A stretch of DNA of 64,000 nt from Rhodobacterales bacterium HTCC2255. Its GTDB lineage: Bacteria; Pseudomonadota; Alphaproteobacteria; Rhodobacterales; Rhodobacteraceae. This document shows, piece by piece, positions 19,247-28,096 of the stretch. Every line of letters starts with the position of its first letter. The stretch's first letter is position 1. A model generated the notes under the pieces. That model was not told the origin of the DNA and ran no database searches. It was given only the letters and a program-made list of their open reading frames with translations. The DNA is taken from contig DS022282.1 of assembly GCA_000153745.1 (NCBI GenBank), positions 540,027 through 604,026 on the forward strand, read 5' to 3'. Position numbers and translations under genes: made by a program.

Positions 19247-19326
19247 TATAATTTCCCTTTTTATTTAAGTTATATTCGGCTTCTTTTTGGCCTCTATTAT
19301 TTATCATCTAAAGTTTTCAAATATTT

Positions 19327-20103
19327 CTAAGTTAACCCTGTGATATATTTCTTTAAAAACCCTCTAGTACGGGGCTCTTTTGGATTGGTGAAAATACCTT
19401 CAGGCAATCCTTGTTCAACAATTTGCCCTTTATCAAAGAACAAAATTCTATCAGCAAATTCACGTGCAAAGTTCATCTCATGAGTTACAGTCAGCATTGT
19501 GGTATCAGTGGTTGTTGCAATTTTTTTGAGTACTGAGAGTACTTCATCAACTAATTCGGGATCTAACGCTGATGTAACTTCATCAAACAGCATTATTTTT
19601 GGATCCATAGCCAACGCACGAGCAATAGCAACACGCTGTTGCTGACCACCAGATAGTTGATGAGGGTAATGATCCTTTTTATCTTCCAATCCAACCAAAT
19701 CCATTAGATTAGCTGCCTTTTCGCGTGCCTCTTCTTTAGTAACCTTGCGCACCAAAATCTGCGGTTGTTCAATATTTGATAATGCCGTCAAATGTGGAAA
19801 AAGATTAAACTGCTGGAAAACCATTCCAATAATTTGGCGCATTTTTTGCAAATGCGCTTCACTCGCTGGAACAAGAGTTTCATTTACTTTCTCATGCCAA
19901 AGTGGCTTTCCTTCAACAGTGATTAAACCACTTTCTATAGTCTCTAAAGTCATTAGAATTCGAAGAATTGTAGTTTTACCTGAGCCACTTGGACCAATTA
20001 AGGCAAGCTTCTCTCCTGCTCCAACCTCTAGATTCAAGCCATCTAAAACTTTTAGTGAACCAAAATATTTAGATACGTCTTTAAATTCTATAATATTTTT
20101 CAT
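19327..20103 (-). CDS. ehuA: ABC transporter ATP-binding protein, polar amino acid/ectoine type
   Basis: 258-residue ATPase with Walker A (GPSGSGKTT), Q-loop (FQQFNLFPHLT), signature LSGGQQQR, Walker B (IMLFDEVTSAL) and the switch His (TVTHEM). Length and the DPELVDEVL C-terminal part match the HisP/GlnQ family energising polar amino-acid importers. It is the first gene of the operon, with 80 bp before ehuB. The 326 bp upstream are non-coding and must hold the operon promoter. No ectoine-degradation genes (eut/doe) are directly adjacent. Confidence 0.86.
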   Translation of the reverse strand: MKNIIEFKDVSKYFGSLKVLDGLNLEVGAGEKLALIGPSGSGKTTILRILMTLETIESGLITVEGKPLWHEKVNETLVPASEAHLQKMRQIIGMVFQQFNLFPHLTALSNIEQPQILVRKVTKEEAREKAANLMDLVGLEDKKDHYPHQLSGGQQQRVAIARALAMDPKIMLFDEVTSALDPELVDEVLSVLKKIATTTDTTMLTVTHEMNFAREFADRILFFDKGQIVEQGLPEGIFTNPKEPRTRGFLKKYITGLT

Positions 20104-20429
20104 ATTTTCAAATTAAGCGTTTGGAAGGTCAAAACGATAAAACTCCGATAGATTACTTTTCATCATGTTAGCGCTGATTAATGATTTAATAATCGCAAAA
20201 AATATATAATAATGAAAAATATGCATACTTTATTGTATTTATTTGATCTTTAGAGGTCACAGATAATTTACACGTTATATTTAATTAAGAATGAAAATTT
20301 TGCCGTCTAGTTTAATACTTTATAAACATTAAAAAATTAGTTTATATTATGGCATTCATTTATATTATAAAAAAGATGGCATGATCTCATCACTTGTAAC
20401 AACGGTAATCTTTATCACAAAAATTAAGA
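20104..20429. other. 326-bp intergenic region upstream of ehuA, downstream of dctQ
   Basis: No gene seen. Very AT-rich. A 10-base direct repeat TTTATATTAT occurs at 20341-20350 and 20359-20368, an 18-bp period, about 240 bp upstream of ehuA. It presumably contains the ehu promoter, but no clear -35/-10 pair stands out. Confidence 0.5.
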
Positions 20430-20948
20430 TTAGATTTTTTTAAAAAAACAAATAGCAGCACCAAATGTTGTCAAAAAACCAGCTAGAGGCAAGATCGTAA
20501 CAGCGTATTTTTTTGGCATATAGTTTTCCTTGAATTCAATACCTTGTGAAGTAAATTCAAAGTGCCACATTTCCCAATATTTACCACGCATGCCCTCAAC
20601 CAACTCAAATCCATAAATAATCAAAACAATTCCAATCAATATAATCATGAGCTTCCAGAACTGACGTATATATAGTGCCAACCTAGTTGGTAACTTTTCA
20701 TAAATTAAGTTCAAGGCAATATGTTCATTATCCCTTGCGGTTAATGATAGCGCTATAAACATTAACCAAATATTACTTAAAACAGTTAGCAAATCACCCC
20801 AAACTGGAGGATTTGCGAATACATATCTCATAACAACATTATAGATTGTGAACCCAACCATCAAAGCTAGAAACAACGAACACATTGCTTCTAAAATACG
20901 ATGAACCAAACGATCAAAATTATTTAATATTTTCAACATAGCGTTCAA
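20430..20948 (-). CDS. dctQ: TRAP transporter small permease (DctQ)
   Basis: 172-residue inner-membrane protein with four helices typical of the DctQ subunit (conserved ANPPVWGDLL and the ARDNEHIALNL segment near the second helix). With DctM it forms the membrane part of a sodium- or proton-coupled importer for organic acids or related anions. Its frame begins with a TTG directly after the dctM stop; an ATG at 20939 (MLKILNNF) is equally possible, as neither has a clear ribosome site at ideal spacing. It comes last in the operon, after the large subunit, which is the less common order. Confidence 0.88.
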   Translation of the reverse strand: MNAMLKILNNFDRLVHRILEAMCSLFLALMVGFTIYNVVMRYVFANPPVWGDLLTVLSNIWLMFIALSLTARDNEHIALNLIYEKLPTRLALYIRQFWKLMIILIGIVLIIYGFELVEGMRGKYWEMWHFEFTSQGIEFKENYMPKKYAVTILPLAGFLTTFGAAICFFKKI

Positions 20949-22229
20949 TCAACCCATCATTTGTGGAAGAAACATCGTCAATTCTGGAATAACAATGATA
21001 AAAAATAAAAGTAAAAATAAACCAACTAGATATGGAATTAATGCAACAGCAACCTCTTCTAGTCGCACTTTTGCAATGGTAGCGGAAGTAAAAAATGCGA
21101 CACCAACCGGTGGCGTTACAGAACCTATCAAGAATCCAACAATGACTACGACAGCTGCCTGGACCTCTGGAAATCCTGCCTTAGCCATAACATCAACTAA
21201 GACTGGACCCACGATTATTATATTTACGGCAGAGTCCATAACCGTTCCAAGAAGAAAAATAAAAAGGATAAGTGCAAGTATGAAAATAATAGGGGAGCCC
21301 GTGAGGCTAAGTAGCCAATTTTCAAGATCGCTTATTGCACCTAGTGATGTAAGCAGCCAACTAAATGGTCCAGATGCAGCAATAATGATAAAAACCATCG
21401 CTGAATTACGAAATGCCCGCCGGAAAGCGCCAGAACATTCCTTCCATTTAATCGTCCTATAAACAAACACACCTGTAAATAGTGCGACCACTGCTGTAAT
21501 TGCACCAGCTTCTACAACTGATGCAATACCACCCATGACGGAACCTACTAAAACCACTGGAATAAGCAAAGCAAAGGAGGATCGATATAATTCTTTCCCA
21601 GCTCTTCGTGCTGAAAAGCGCTCATCACTTCTTTCAAAATTATATTTTACCGCAAAGAAATGGTTGATTAGCATTATCACAGCGCCAATTAGCAGACCAG
21701 GAATAATACCAGCTGCAAATAATGCAGCGACAGAAATCTCAGTAGCATTAGCAAGGACAATCATCATTATACTAGGTGGAATGATGCCGCCAATTGTGGA
21801 GCTAACTCCTGTAACAGCAGCCGAAAAAGCAGGAGGATATCCAGCTTTTTTCATAGCGGGTAATACTAACGCACCAACTGTAGCTGTATCAGCGACAACG
21901 GATCCATTCATCCCTGCAAAAAACATACTTACAAGCACATTTACTTGAGCCAAACCACCACGCATTCGGCCAATCAATGCCCTACTTAATGCAACCAACC
22001 GATCTGTAATCGTAGCACTTGTCATTAACTCCCCAGTCAACATAAAAAAGGCAATTGCAGTTAATGGAACAGAGTCAATTGCGTTAAACATTTGGCTAGG
22101 GATTAAGACGAGAGGCACTGCGTCAGTTATCAAAATATAAAAGAAAGGTATTAAAATTAAAGTAAATCCAATGGGAGCACCACAAAGGATAAAAAACAGC
22201 AACAACACAAGTAGAAATATACTTACCAT
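20949..22229 (-). CDS. dctM: TRAP transporter large permease (DctM)
   Basis: 426-residue inner-membrane protein with about twelve hydrophobic helices, the usual DctM length. Family hallmarks are the early FFMLTGELMTSA segment, NGSVVADTATVGALVLPAM, GGIIPPSIMM and the late GSVTPPVGVAFF. It forms the translocation channel of a TRAP importer. It is preceded by dctP with a 95-bp gap containing a 12-bp-arm hairpin and followed without gap by dctQ. The family handles C4-dicarboxylates, keto acids, sugar acids, taurine and others; the ligand is set by the binding protein and is not known here. Confidence 0.93.
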   Translation of the reverse strand: MVSIFLLVLLLFFILCGAPIGFTLILIPFFYILITDAVPLVLIPSQMFNAIDSVPLTAIAFFMLTGELMTSATITDRLVALSRALIGRMRGGLAQVNVLVSMFFAGMNGSVVADTATVGALVLPAMKKAGYPPAFSAAVTGVSSTIGGIIPPSIMMIVLANATEISVAALFAAGIIPGLLIGAVIMLINHFFAVKYNFERSDERFSARRAGKELYRSSFALLIPVVLVGSVMGGIASVVEAGAITAVVALFTGVFVYRTIKWKECSGAFRRAFRNSAMVFIIIAASGPFSWLLTSLGAISDLENWLLSLTGSPIIFILALILFIFLLGTVMDSAVNIIIVGPVLVDVMAKAGFPEVQAAVVVIVGFLIGSVTPPVGVAFFTSATIAKVRLEEVAVALIPYLVGLFLLLFFIIVIPELTMFLPQMMG

Positions 22230-22258
22230 GAAAACTCACATATATGAAAATTAAATTG

Positions 22259-22306
22259 ATGAAAAGATCACCTAGTACTGTGTGATAGCCTAAATGATCT
22301 TTTCAT
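22259..22306 (-). other. intercistronic hairpin between dctP and dctM
   Basis: Perfect 12-bp inverted repeat (22259-22270 and 22295-22306) with a 24-base loop, 19 bases after the dctP stop. It lacks a strong T run on the minus strand, so it is more likely an mRNA stabiliser or weak attenuator favouring binding-protein expression than a full terminator. Confidence 0.6.
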
Positions 22307-22324
22307 ATTATTCTGGATAACTAA

Positions 22325-23365
22325 TTACAGTGCACCAGCTTCTTCTAGCTGAGCAACAAAACTATCCATTCCTTGCTCCAAAAGTACTCTTCTAGCAACA
22401 TCTGGTTCAAAAGTACCTTTTGCATCTAACCAAGCACCAATCGCCCCTGCTCTCCATTGTGTTAACTCAGCTTCTGTGGGTACGTACCATTCATTCGCAG
22501 ATGCTTTGATGATATCTTCTCCATTTTTGATCCAAGCATTGTCTAGCTCGTTAACTTTTTCTCCATAAGCGTCGGCAGCTTGATGTAACCATTCACGCTG
22601 TTGATCAGTCATTGCATTATACTGATTTGAATCCATGGCTAAAATATTTCCAGACCACATTCCACCAATTTCCGTGAAATATTTTGCAACTTCATGCAAC
22701 TTAGCAACTTCCTGCCATGGACTAGCAACATACTGTCCCTCAACTACACCTGACTGAAGACCTTGATATAATTGACTCCAATCATAGGGAGTCGGAACTG
22801 CACCCCAGTTTTTGACAAGCATAAATTCAACAGGACTCTTCGTAGTACGCCACTTCAAACCTTTCATGTCGTCAGGAACTCGGACTGACTTCGTTGCATT
22901 TCCAAGCTGCCTAAATCCACCACTCGAGTATACAGAAAGGCAAATATGTCCAGCATTCTCAAGCGCAAGTTTGCACTGTCTTTCTGCCAACCAATCATTC
23001 GATATTCGTTTTGCATCTTCGAGTGATTTAAAGATGAAAGGCAAGTCAAAGATTGCCAACTCTGATCCAAAATTACCATAGTTTGCTGTAGAACTAGTCC
23101 ACAAAGCAATGAGCCCCTGATTAGCCTGTTCACCACATTTCTGTTCTGCACAGAGTGTTTTTTGATAGTATGGTTCTATAGTAACCTCTCCACCAGACGC
23201 TTTTTCCATGGCTGGTATTAATGCCTGGTCTATGGCGTCACCAATAGGCATACCGAGCCTACCTGTAGTCCCAAGTTTAAGTGTCAAATCTGCAGCAGCG
23301 CTCTGCGCAGAAAAAGTAGTTATAGACGCTATGACGAGCGCCTTGAAAATGTGTTTTGTACTCAT
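22325..23365 (-). CDS. dctP: TRAP transporter substrate-binding protein (DctP)
   Basis: 346-residue periplasmic binding protein with a signal peptide (cleavage about FSAQSAAA). It has the family segments IFDLPFIFKSLEDAKRI, the GLKWRTTKSP block carrying the conserved carboxylate-binding Arg, and WSQLYQGLQSGVVEGQ. Two cysteines close together (TLCAEQKCGEQ) could form a disulfide. It captures the solute for the DctMQ membrane complex; the ligand is probably an organic acid, not determined. It is first in the operon and divergent from the MocR regulator gene 200 bp away, which may control it. Confidence 0.92.
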   Translation of the reverse strand: MSTKHIFKALVIASITTFSAQSAAADLTLKLGTTGRLGMPIGDAIDQALIPAMEKASGGEVTIEPYYQKTLCAEQKCGEQANQGLIALWTSSTANYGNFGSELAIFDLPFIFKSLEDAKRISNDWLAERQCKLALENAGHICLSVYSSGGFRQLGNATKSVRVPDDMKGLKWRTTKSPVEFMLVKNWGAVPTPYDWSQLYQGLQSGVVEGQYVASPWQEVAKLHEVAKYFTEIGGMWSGNILAMDSNQYNAMTDQQREWLHQAADAYGEKVNELDNAWIKNGEDIIKASANEWYVPTEAELTQWRAGAIGAWLDAKGTFEPDVARRVLLEQGMDSFVAQLEEAGAL

Positions 23366-23566
23366 GAATTCGATCCCTCATCAATTAAATTTCATAATTG
23401 CATCATTCATTGCAACCCTTGCCAAAGAAAGAGACAGATGCTTAGAATGAAAAGGACAGATGGTTTTGCTAGAGACATGAGGTTTCGCAGTCGATTAAAA
23501 GTAAGACAGAAAAATTGCCCGCTCTAATACAATTGCAGTTTTTGTTTATATATGAAGGAGGCCAAT

Positions 23567-25030
23567 TTGGGTTCAACAACGCCACGTTTTTTGAAACTTC
23601 CTGAGGCTTCAAATCTAAGCCTTAGGGATCAAATCTGTGAAGTAATTAGCTCAGCAATAATCTCCAAATCATTAGCTCATGATCGTCCACTACCATCATG
23701 CCGTGATTTGGCTAATCAGTTTAAAGTATCAAGAAATACTGTATTTGCAGCCTATAACAAATTGATTGACCTCGACTTTCTTGTTTCTCGAAACAGGTCA
23801 GGCTATTTTATCAATCCACAAATGGCTAACTTAACTAACCTACAAAATAAACGAAGCGCTGCTGCTCAAGATGAAATACCTTGCATAGTAAGTTTTCCAC
23901 CAACTGAACTCAGTCCTGTAGTTAATCCATTGGATTGGAATTCTTATCCTTATCCGTTTATCTACAACCAAATCGATCCAGATCTTTTTCCAGTAGGCAG
24001 TTGGCGTGAATGCACCAGGCAGGCCTTGGGAAGGACAAAAACTCCAATCTGGGCAAGTGACTCGGTAGAAAGTGATAGTCCCCAACTAATCCAACAACTT
24101 CGACAACGTTTATTAAACACGCGAAGTATATATGCAGAAGAAGATGAAATACTGATCACATTGGGATCACAGAACGCTCTCTTTATTCTTGGTACTATTT
24201 TTTCTAAATTTGGGAAACCCATTGCACTCGAAGACCCCGGATTCTTTGGTGCACGCAATGCTTTTCGCATGTCAGGGAGTGAACTTATTGGTGTACCAAT
24301 AGATGGTGATGGCATTATCCCATCTGAAATTCCAAATAAATGCCAATTGCTTTTCACCACACCAAGCCATCAGTTTCCAACAATGGTTACCATGAGCCAA
24401 TCACGTCGGAAAGAATTATTAAAAGCTGCAGTCGACAAAGATTTTCTTATCATTGAAGACGATTATGAAGCTGAAATGAATTACTTTTCGCAATCTTCCC
24501 ATTCAATGATGTCCATGGATACAACTGGACGTGTGATTTATGTTGGTAGCCTGTCAAAAACACTCTCACCCGGCATTCGATTAGGCTTCATTGTTGCGCA
24601 TAGAGATATTATCCGCGAGGCTCGAATTGCACGTGGGGTAATGATGCGACACCCCCCTACTATAGTCCAAGAAATTGTCGCATTATTCTTTCAACTTGGT
24701 CACTACGATGCTCACCTTAACAATATTGAGAGGCGTTACCAGAAACGATGGCAAGCAATGGATATTGCCTTAGGTAAACACTTGAATATGCTAAAGCGCA
24801 CAAAATCCAAAGGTGGAACTTCATTTTGGCTTACAGGTCCAGAAGGATTTGATGCATCTATCCTAGCTAGTCGTTTGAGAGCTAAGGGCGTCTTAATTGA
24901 TCGCGGTCAAGACTACTACTTAAACTATAATGAAAAGCGAAACTTTCGTCTTGGGTTTGCCTATGTTCCCGTTTCAAAACTAGAAGATGGAGTTAAAATT
25001 ATCGCAGAGGAAGTTCAGGCAATGTTATGA
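23567..25030 (+). CDS. MocR/PdxR-type regulator (GntR HTH fused to aminotransferase domain)
   Basis: 487-residue chimeric regulator. An N-terminal GntR winged helix (about 15-80: LPSCRDLANQFKVSRNTVFAAYNKL) is joined to a fold-type I aminotransferase domain with the PLP lysine in GSLSKTLSPGIRLGF and the DDYEAEMNY segment. Such proteins sense PLP or PLP-amino-acid adducts. I place the start at TTG 23567 because AAGGAGG (23555-23561) lies five bases upstream; the ATG at 23552 overlaps that ribosome site. It is flanked by the divergent TRAP operon and, 130 bp downstream on the same strand, epoxide hydrolase and aldehyde dehydrogenase, either of which may be its target. Confidence 0.9.
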   Translation: MGSTTPRFLKLPEASNLSLRDQICEVISSAIISKSLAHDRPLPSCRDLANQFKVSRNTVFAAYNKLIDLDFLVSRNRSGYFINPQMANLTNLQNKRSAAAQDEIPCIVSFPPTELSPVVNPLDWNSYPYPFIYNQIDPDLFPVGSWRECTRQALGRTKTPIWASDSVESDSPQLIQQLRQRLLNTRSIYAEEDEILITLGSQNALFILGTIFSKFGKPIALEDPGFFGARNAFRMSGSELIGVPIDGDGIIPSEIPNKCQLLFTTPSHQFPTMVTMSQSRRKELLKAAVDKDFLIIEDDYEAEMNYFSQSSHSMMSMDTTGRVIYVGSLSKTLSPGIRLGFIVAHRDIIREARIARGVMMRHPPTIVQEIVALFFQLGHYDAHLNNIERRYQKRWQAMDIALGKHLNMLKRTKSKGGTSFWLTGPEGFDASILASRLRAKGVLIDRGQDYYLNYNEKRNFRLGFAYVPVSKLEDGVKIIAEEVQAML

Positions 25031-25160
25031 GTGCACAAAATTACTATAATTACATCTGTCCCTTCGAAATGCACAACCTGTCTCTATCCAACCTCGCAAA
25101 ATCTCAGCTATTTTGGTTTAAAAACTTCTTTACTGAAAACCAAAACTAGGAATTGACGAC

Positions 25161-26375
25161 TTGACAGACCGTATTGAAGACAACCCAGAAATAAAGCCAT
25201 TCCAGTTTTTAGTCTCTGAAGAAAACCTGGAAAATATTATGCACCGAGTTGCACATTTTCCCTGGCATGAAATGCCCGATGATGGTGGGTGGGACTATGG
25301 AACCAATTTTGATTATTTAAAAGAGCTATGTGCATATTGGGTCAATGAGTTTGATTGGTCTGCCCAAGAGGCTAGAATAAATTCTTTTTCTAACTTTAAG
25401 GCAAAGGTTGATGGAATCGATATGCATTTCATTTTTGAAAAAGGAAGTGGTAAAAATCCAACTCCTCTTTTAATCAGCCATGGCTGGCCAGGATCGGTAT
25501 CTGAGTTTTATGATCTAATCGAGCCCCTTGCTCACCCCGAAAGATTTGGTGGCAATGTTGAAGATGCATTTACTGTGATTGTGCCCTCACTGCCTGGATT
25601 TGGATTTTCTGGAAGACCACCACGTCCATATGGACCTCGCAAGATGGCTTCAGTTTTAAACACATTAATGACAGATACTTTGGGATATGATAAATACCTC
25701 GCTCAAGGTGGTGACTGGGGCGGGGCAATCTGTTCATGGTTAGGCTACGACCATGCTAAAGCGTGCACAGGCATTCACATTAATGTATTAACAATGCGTC
25801 ACCCTGATGGGCCTCAAACATCTGAGGAAAAAGCTTGGGAAGCCCAGTTTGATAATGATCAAATTATGCAGAATGGATATCGCACCCAACAGGCAACCCG
25901 CCCTCAAACTTTGAGTTATGCAATGGTTGATAGTCCCGTGGGACTTGCAGCATGGTTAATTGAAAAGTTTCATGATTGGGCAGATGTAAAAACTGGGTGT
26001 ATTGAAAGTGCCTTTTCAAAAGATGAATTACTCACAAATATTATGATTTATATCACCACACGCACATTCAATTCTGCATCTTGGATTTACTATGGTCGGC
26101 GTGAAGAAGGTGGTCGAATTTTATCAGAAGAAGGTCACAGGGTTGAAGTACCCACAGGTTGTGCCGTCTTCCCAGCAGAAATGTTAAATTGGCCACCCCG
26201 ATCATATGCAGAAAGAATTTACAATATTCAACACTGGACGGAAATGCCTCGTGGAGGCCATTTTGCCGCAATGGAAGAGCCACAGATGCTGTTGAATGAT
26301 ATACGTAAATTTGCACAAACTTTACGTAATAAAAATTCTACAAACACATCTAAAAAACTTGAAAAACATTTATAA
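25161..26375 (+). CDS. epoxide hydrolase (EHN-type alpha/beta hydrolase)
   Basis: 404-residue epoxide hydrolase. An N-terminal EHN domain (about 10-110, with FPWHEMPDDGGWDYG) precedes the core. The oxyanion motif is HGWPGS and the nucleophile is Asp in QGGDWGG; the lid tyrosines and the C-terminal His (PRGGHFAAMEEP) are present. It converts epoxides to vicinal diols, here probably cytoplasmic detoxification or catabolism. It starts at TTG 25161 with an AGG about ten bases upstream. Its stop is 14 bp before the aldehyde dehydrogenase start, so the two are one transcript, consistent with epoxide to diol to aldehyde to acid processing. Confidence 0.88.
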   Translation: MTDRIEDNPEIKPFQFLVSEENLENIMHRVAHFPWHEMPDDGGWDYGTNFDYLKELCAYWVNEFDWSAQEARINSFSNFKAKVDGIDMHFIFEKGSGKNPTPLLISHGWPGSVSEFYDLIEPLAHPERFGGNVEDAFTVIVPSLPGFGFSGRPPRPYGPRKMASVLNTLMTDTLGYDKYLAQGGDWGGAICSWLGYDHAKACTGIHINVLTMRHPDGPQTSEEKAWEAQFDNDQIMQNGYRTQQATRPQTLSYAMVDSPVGLAAWLIEKFHDWADVKTGCIESAFSKDELLTNIMIYITTRTFNSASWIYYGRREEGGRILSEEGHRVEVPTGCAVFPAEMLNWPPRSYAERIYNIQHWTEMPRGGHFAAMEEPQMLLNDIRKFAQTLRNKNSTNTSKKLEKHL

Positions 26376-26389
26376 TCGATGGAGAAAAA

Positions 26390-27883
26390 ATGACACTTAC
26401 GCATGCTGAATATAAAACCATTGCAAACAATATTCGTCCAAATGGACAAGCTTTTATTGATGGTAAATTTTGCGATGCCGCTGATGGTACAAAATTTGAA
26501 ACCACTAACCCAGCGACGGGCCAAATCTTAGCCAATGTAGCCCATTGCAAAGCAGCTGATGTTGATCGTGCCGTAGCTGCAGCACGTCGTGTATTTAATG
26601 CAGGAACATGGAGTCGTGCAGAACCTGAAGAACGTAAAGAAGTGCTTTTAAAGGTTGCGGCTTTAGTTCGCGAACATACACATGAACTAGCAGTTCTTGA
26701 AAGTTTAGATACAGGTAAAACAATAAACGACTGCATGGACGAAATTGGTGGTGAGGTCGTAAACTTCTTTCAGTGGTACGCTGAATTAGCAGATAAGAGT
26801 TTTGGTAAAATCGCTCCAACTGGCCCAAGTGCTTTAGCTTTGATTGTAAAAGAGCCAGCTGGTGTAGCGGGAGCTGTTTTACCTTGGAATTTTCCACTCG
26901 TAATGGCGGCTTGGAAAATAGCACCTTCACTTGCTGTTGGTTGCTCTGCTGTCATTAAACCAGCCGAACAAACACCTTTAAGTACAATCCGGTTGGCTGA
27001 ACTTATGCAAGAAGCTGGAGTACCTGATGGTGTTATTAACATCCTTCCTGGTTACGGTGAAACCGCAGGTAAGGCTATTGGCATGCATAATGATATAGAT
27101 ACTGTTTCCTTTACCGGTTCCAGCGAAGTTGGCCGAATGTTTATGCGCTATTCTGGAGATAGTAATTTAAAAGGTGTCGGTTTAGAAATGGGTGGGAAAA
27201 GCCCATTTATAGTACTTGAAGATGCTATATTGGATGATGAACTTATCGAACATGCTGCAATGTCAGCATTTTGGAATGGTGGACAGAACTGTTCAGCTAA
27301 TATGCGACAGTTGATCGCTGCACCACTTGTTGATGAATTCACTAGACGAATTATTGAGCGTGTGAAAGCTTTCAAACTTGGTGATCCATTGGATCCAGCC
27401 ACTGATATTGGATCAATGATCACAAAAGATCATAAAGAAATGGTAATGAGTTACATTCAATCAGGACTTGCTGAAGGTGCTGGAATGTTAATGGGTGGAG
27501 AAAGTGATTTCCCTGGGCACTTTATTAAACCTACAGTCTTTGAGAATGTTACCCCTGAGATGAAAATCGCAAAAGAAGAAATCTTTGGTCCAGTATTAGG
27601 TATCATTTCAGTTGAAAATGCAGACGAAGCTCTGAGAATAGCCAGTGATACAGATTATGGGTTACATGCTACTGTTTTCACACAGAACATTGATCAAGCT
27701 CTACACATGGCCCGATCGTTACCCTGTGGAACGGTTTCTGTGAATGGATTTTCTGAAGGTGACATCAAAACACCATTTGGAGGGTATAAACAATCTGGCT
27801 CACTTGCGCGAGATAATGGGACTGAGGCAATTGAGCAATATTTACAGACAAAAACAATTTGGGTACAAACTAAAAATACTTAA
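26390..27883 (+). CDS. aldehyde dehydrogenase (NAD(P)-dependent, PuuC/betaine-aldehyde type)
   Basis: 497-residue class 3-type ALDH superfamily member. It shows the PWNFPL cofactor motif, the glutamate in EMGGKSPF, the catalytic Cys in GGQNCSANMR and the late KEEIFGPVLG. Length and the C-terminal PFGGYKQSG match gamma-glutamyl-aminobutyraldehyde or betaine aldehyde dehydrogenases. It oxidises an aldehyde to the acid with NAD(P)+. A GGAG ribosome site precedes the ATG. It is the second gene of the epoxide-hydrolase unit and is followed by an 11-bp-arm hairpin. Confidence 0.93.
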   Translation: MTLTHAEYKTIANNIRPNGQAFIDGKFCDAADGTKFETTNPATGQILANVAHCKAADVDRAVAAARRVFNAGTWSRAEPEERKEVLLKVAALVREHTHELAVLESLDTGKTINDCMDEIGGEVVNFFQWYAELADKSFGKIAPTGPSALALIVKEPAGVAGAVLPWNFPLVMAAWKIAPSLAVGCSAVIKPAEQTPLSTIRLAELMQEAGVPDGVINILPGYGETAGKAIGMHNDIDTVSFTGSSEVGRMFMRYSGDSNLKGVGLEMGGKSPFIVLEDAILDDELIEHAAMSAFWNGGQNCSANMRQLIAAPLVDEFTRRIIERVKAFKLGDPLDPATDIGSMITKDHKEMVMSYIQSGLAEGAGMLMGGESDFPGHFIKPTVFENVTPEMKIAKEEIFGPVLGIISVENADEALRIASDTDYGLHATVFTQNIDQALHMARSLPCGTVSVNGFSEGDIKTPFGGYKQSGSLARDNGTEAIEQYLQTKTIWVQTKNT

Positions 27884-27921
27884 TTTGATCAAAAAAACAA
27901 AGTAGTTAACACTTAATCTTT

Positions 27922-27956
27922 CTTCACGCTCTATAGATTAGTCGCAGAGCGTGAAG
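27922..27956 (+). other. strong hairpin downstream of aldehyde dehydrogenase
   Basis: Perfect 11-bp arms (27922-27932 and 27946-27956, CTTCACGCTCT and its complement) with a 13-base loop, 38 bases past the stop. No T run follows on either strand, so it is not a standard intrinsic terminator. It may protect the 3' end of the message. Confidence 0.5.
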
Positions 27957-28096
27957 CAGAAATTCGTTATTAGAGTTACAAAATCTGAACTTATATAAAT
28001 ATCATCACTCTAACCCATTAATGCGTGAAATTTGTTTAGCACCTGGCGTTTATACCCGCTCTTGCATTTTGCTAAAAGAACTGTTCAGATTTAGTT

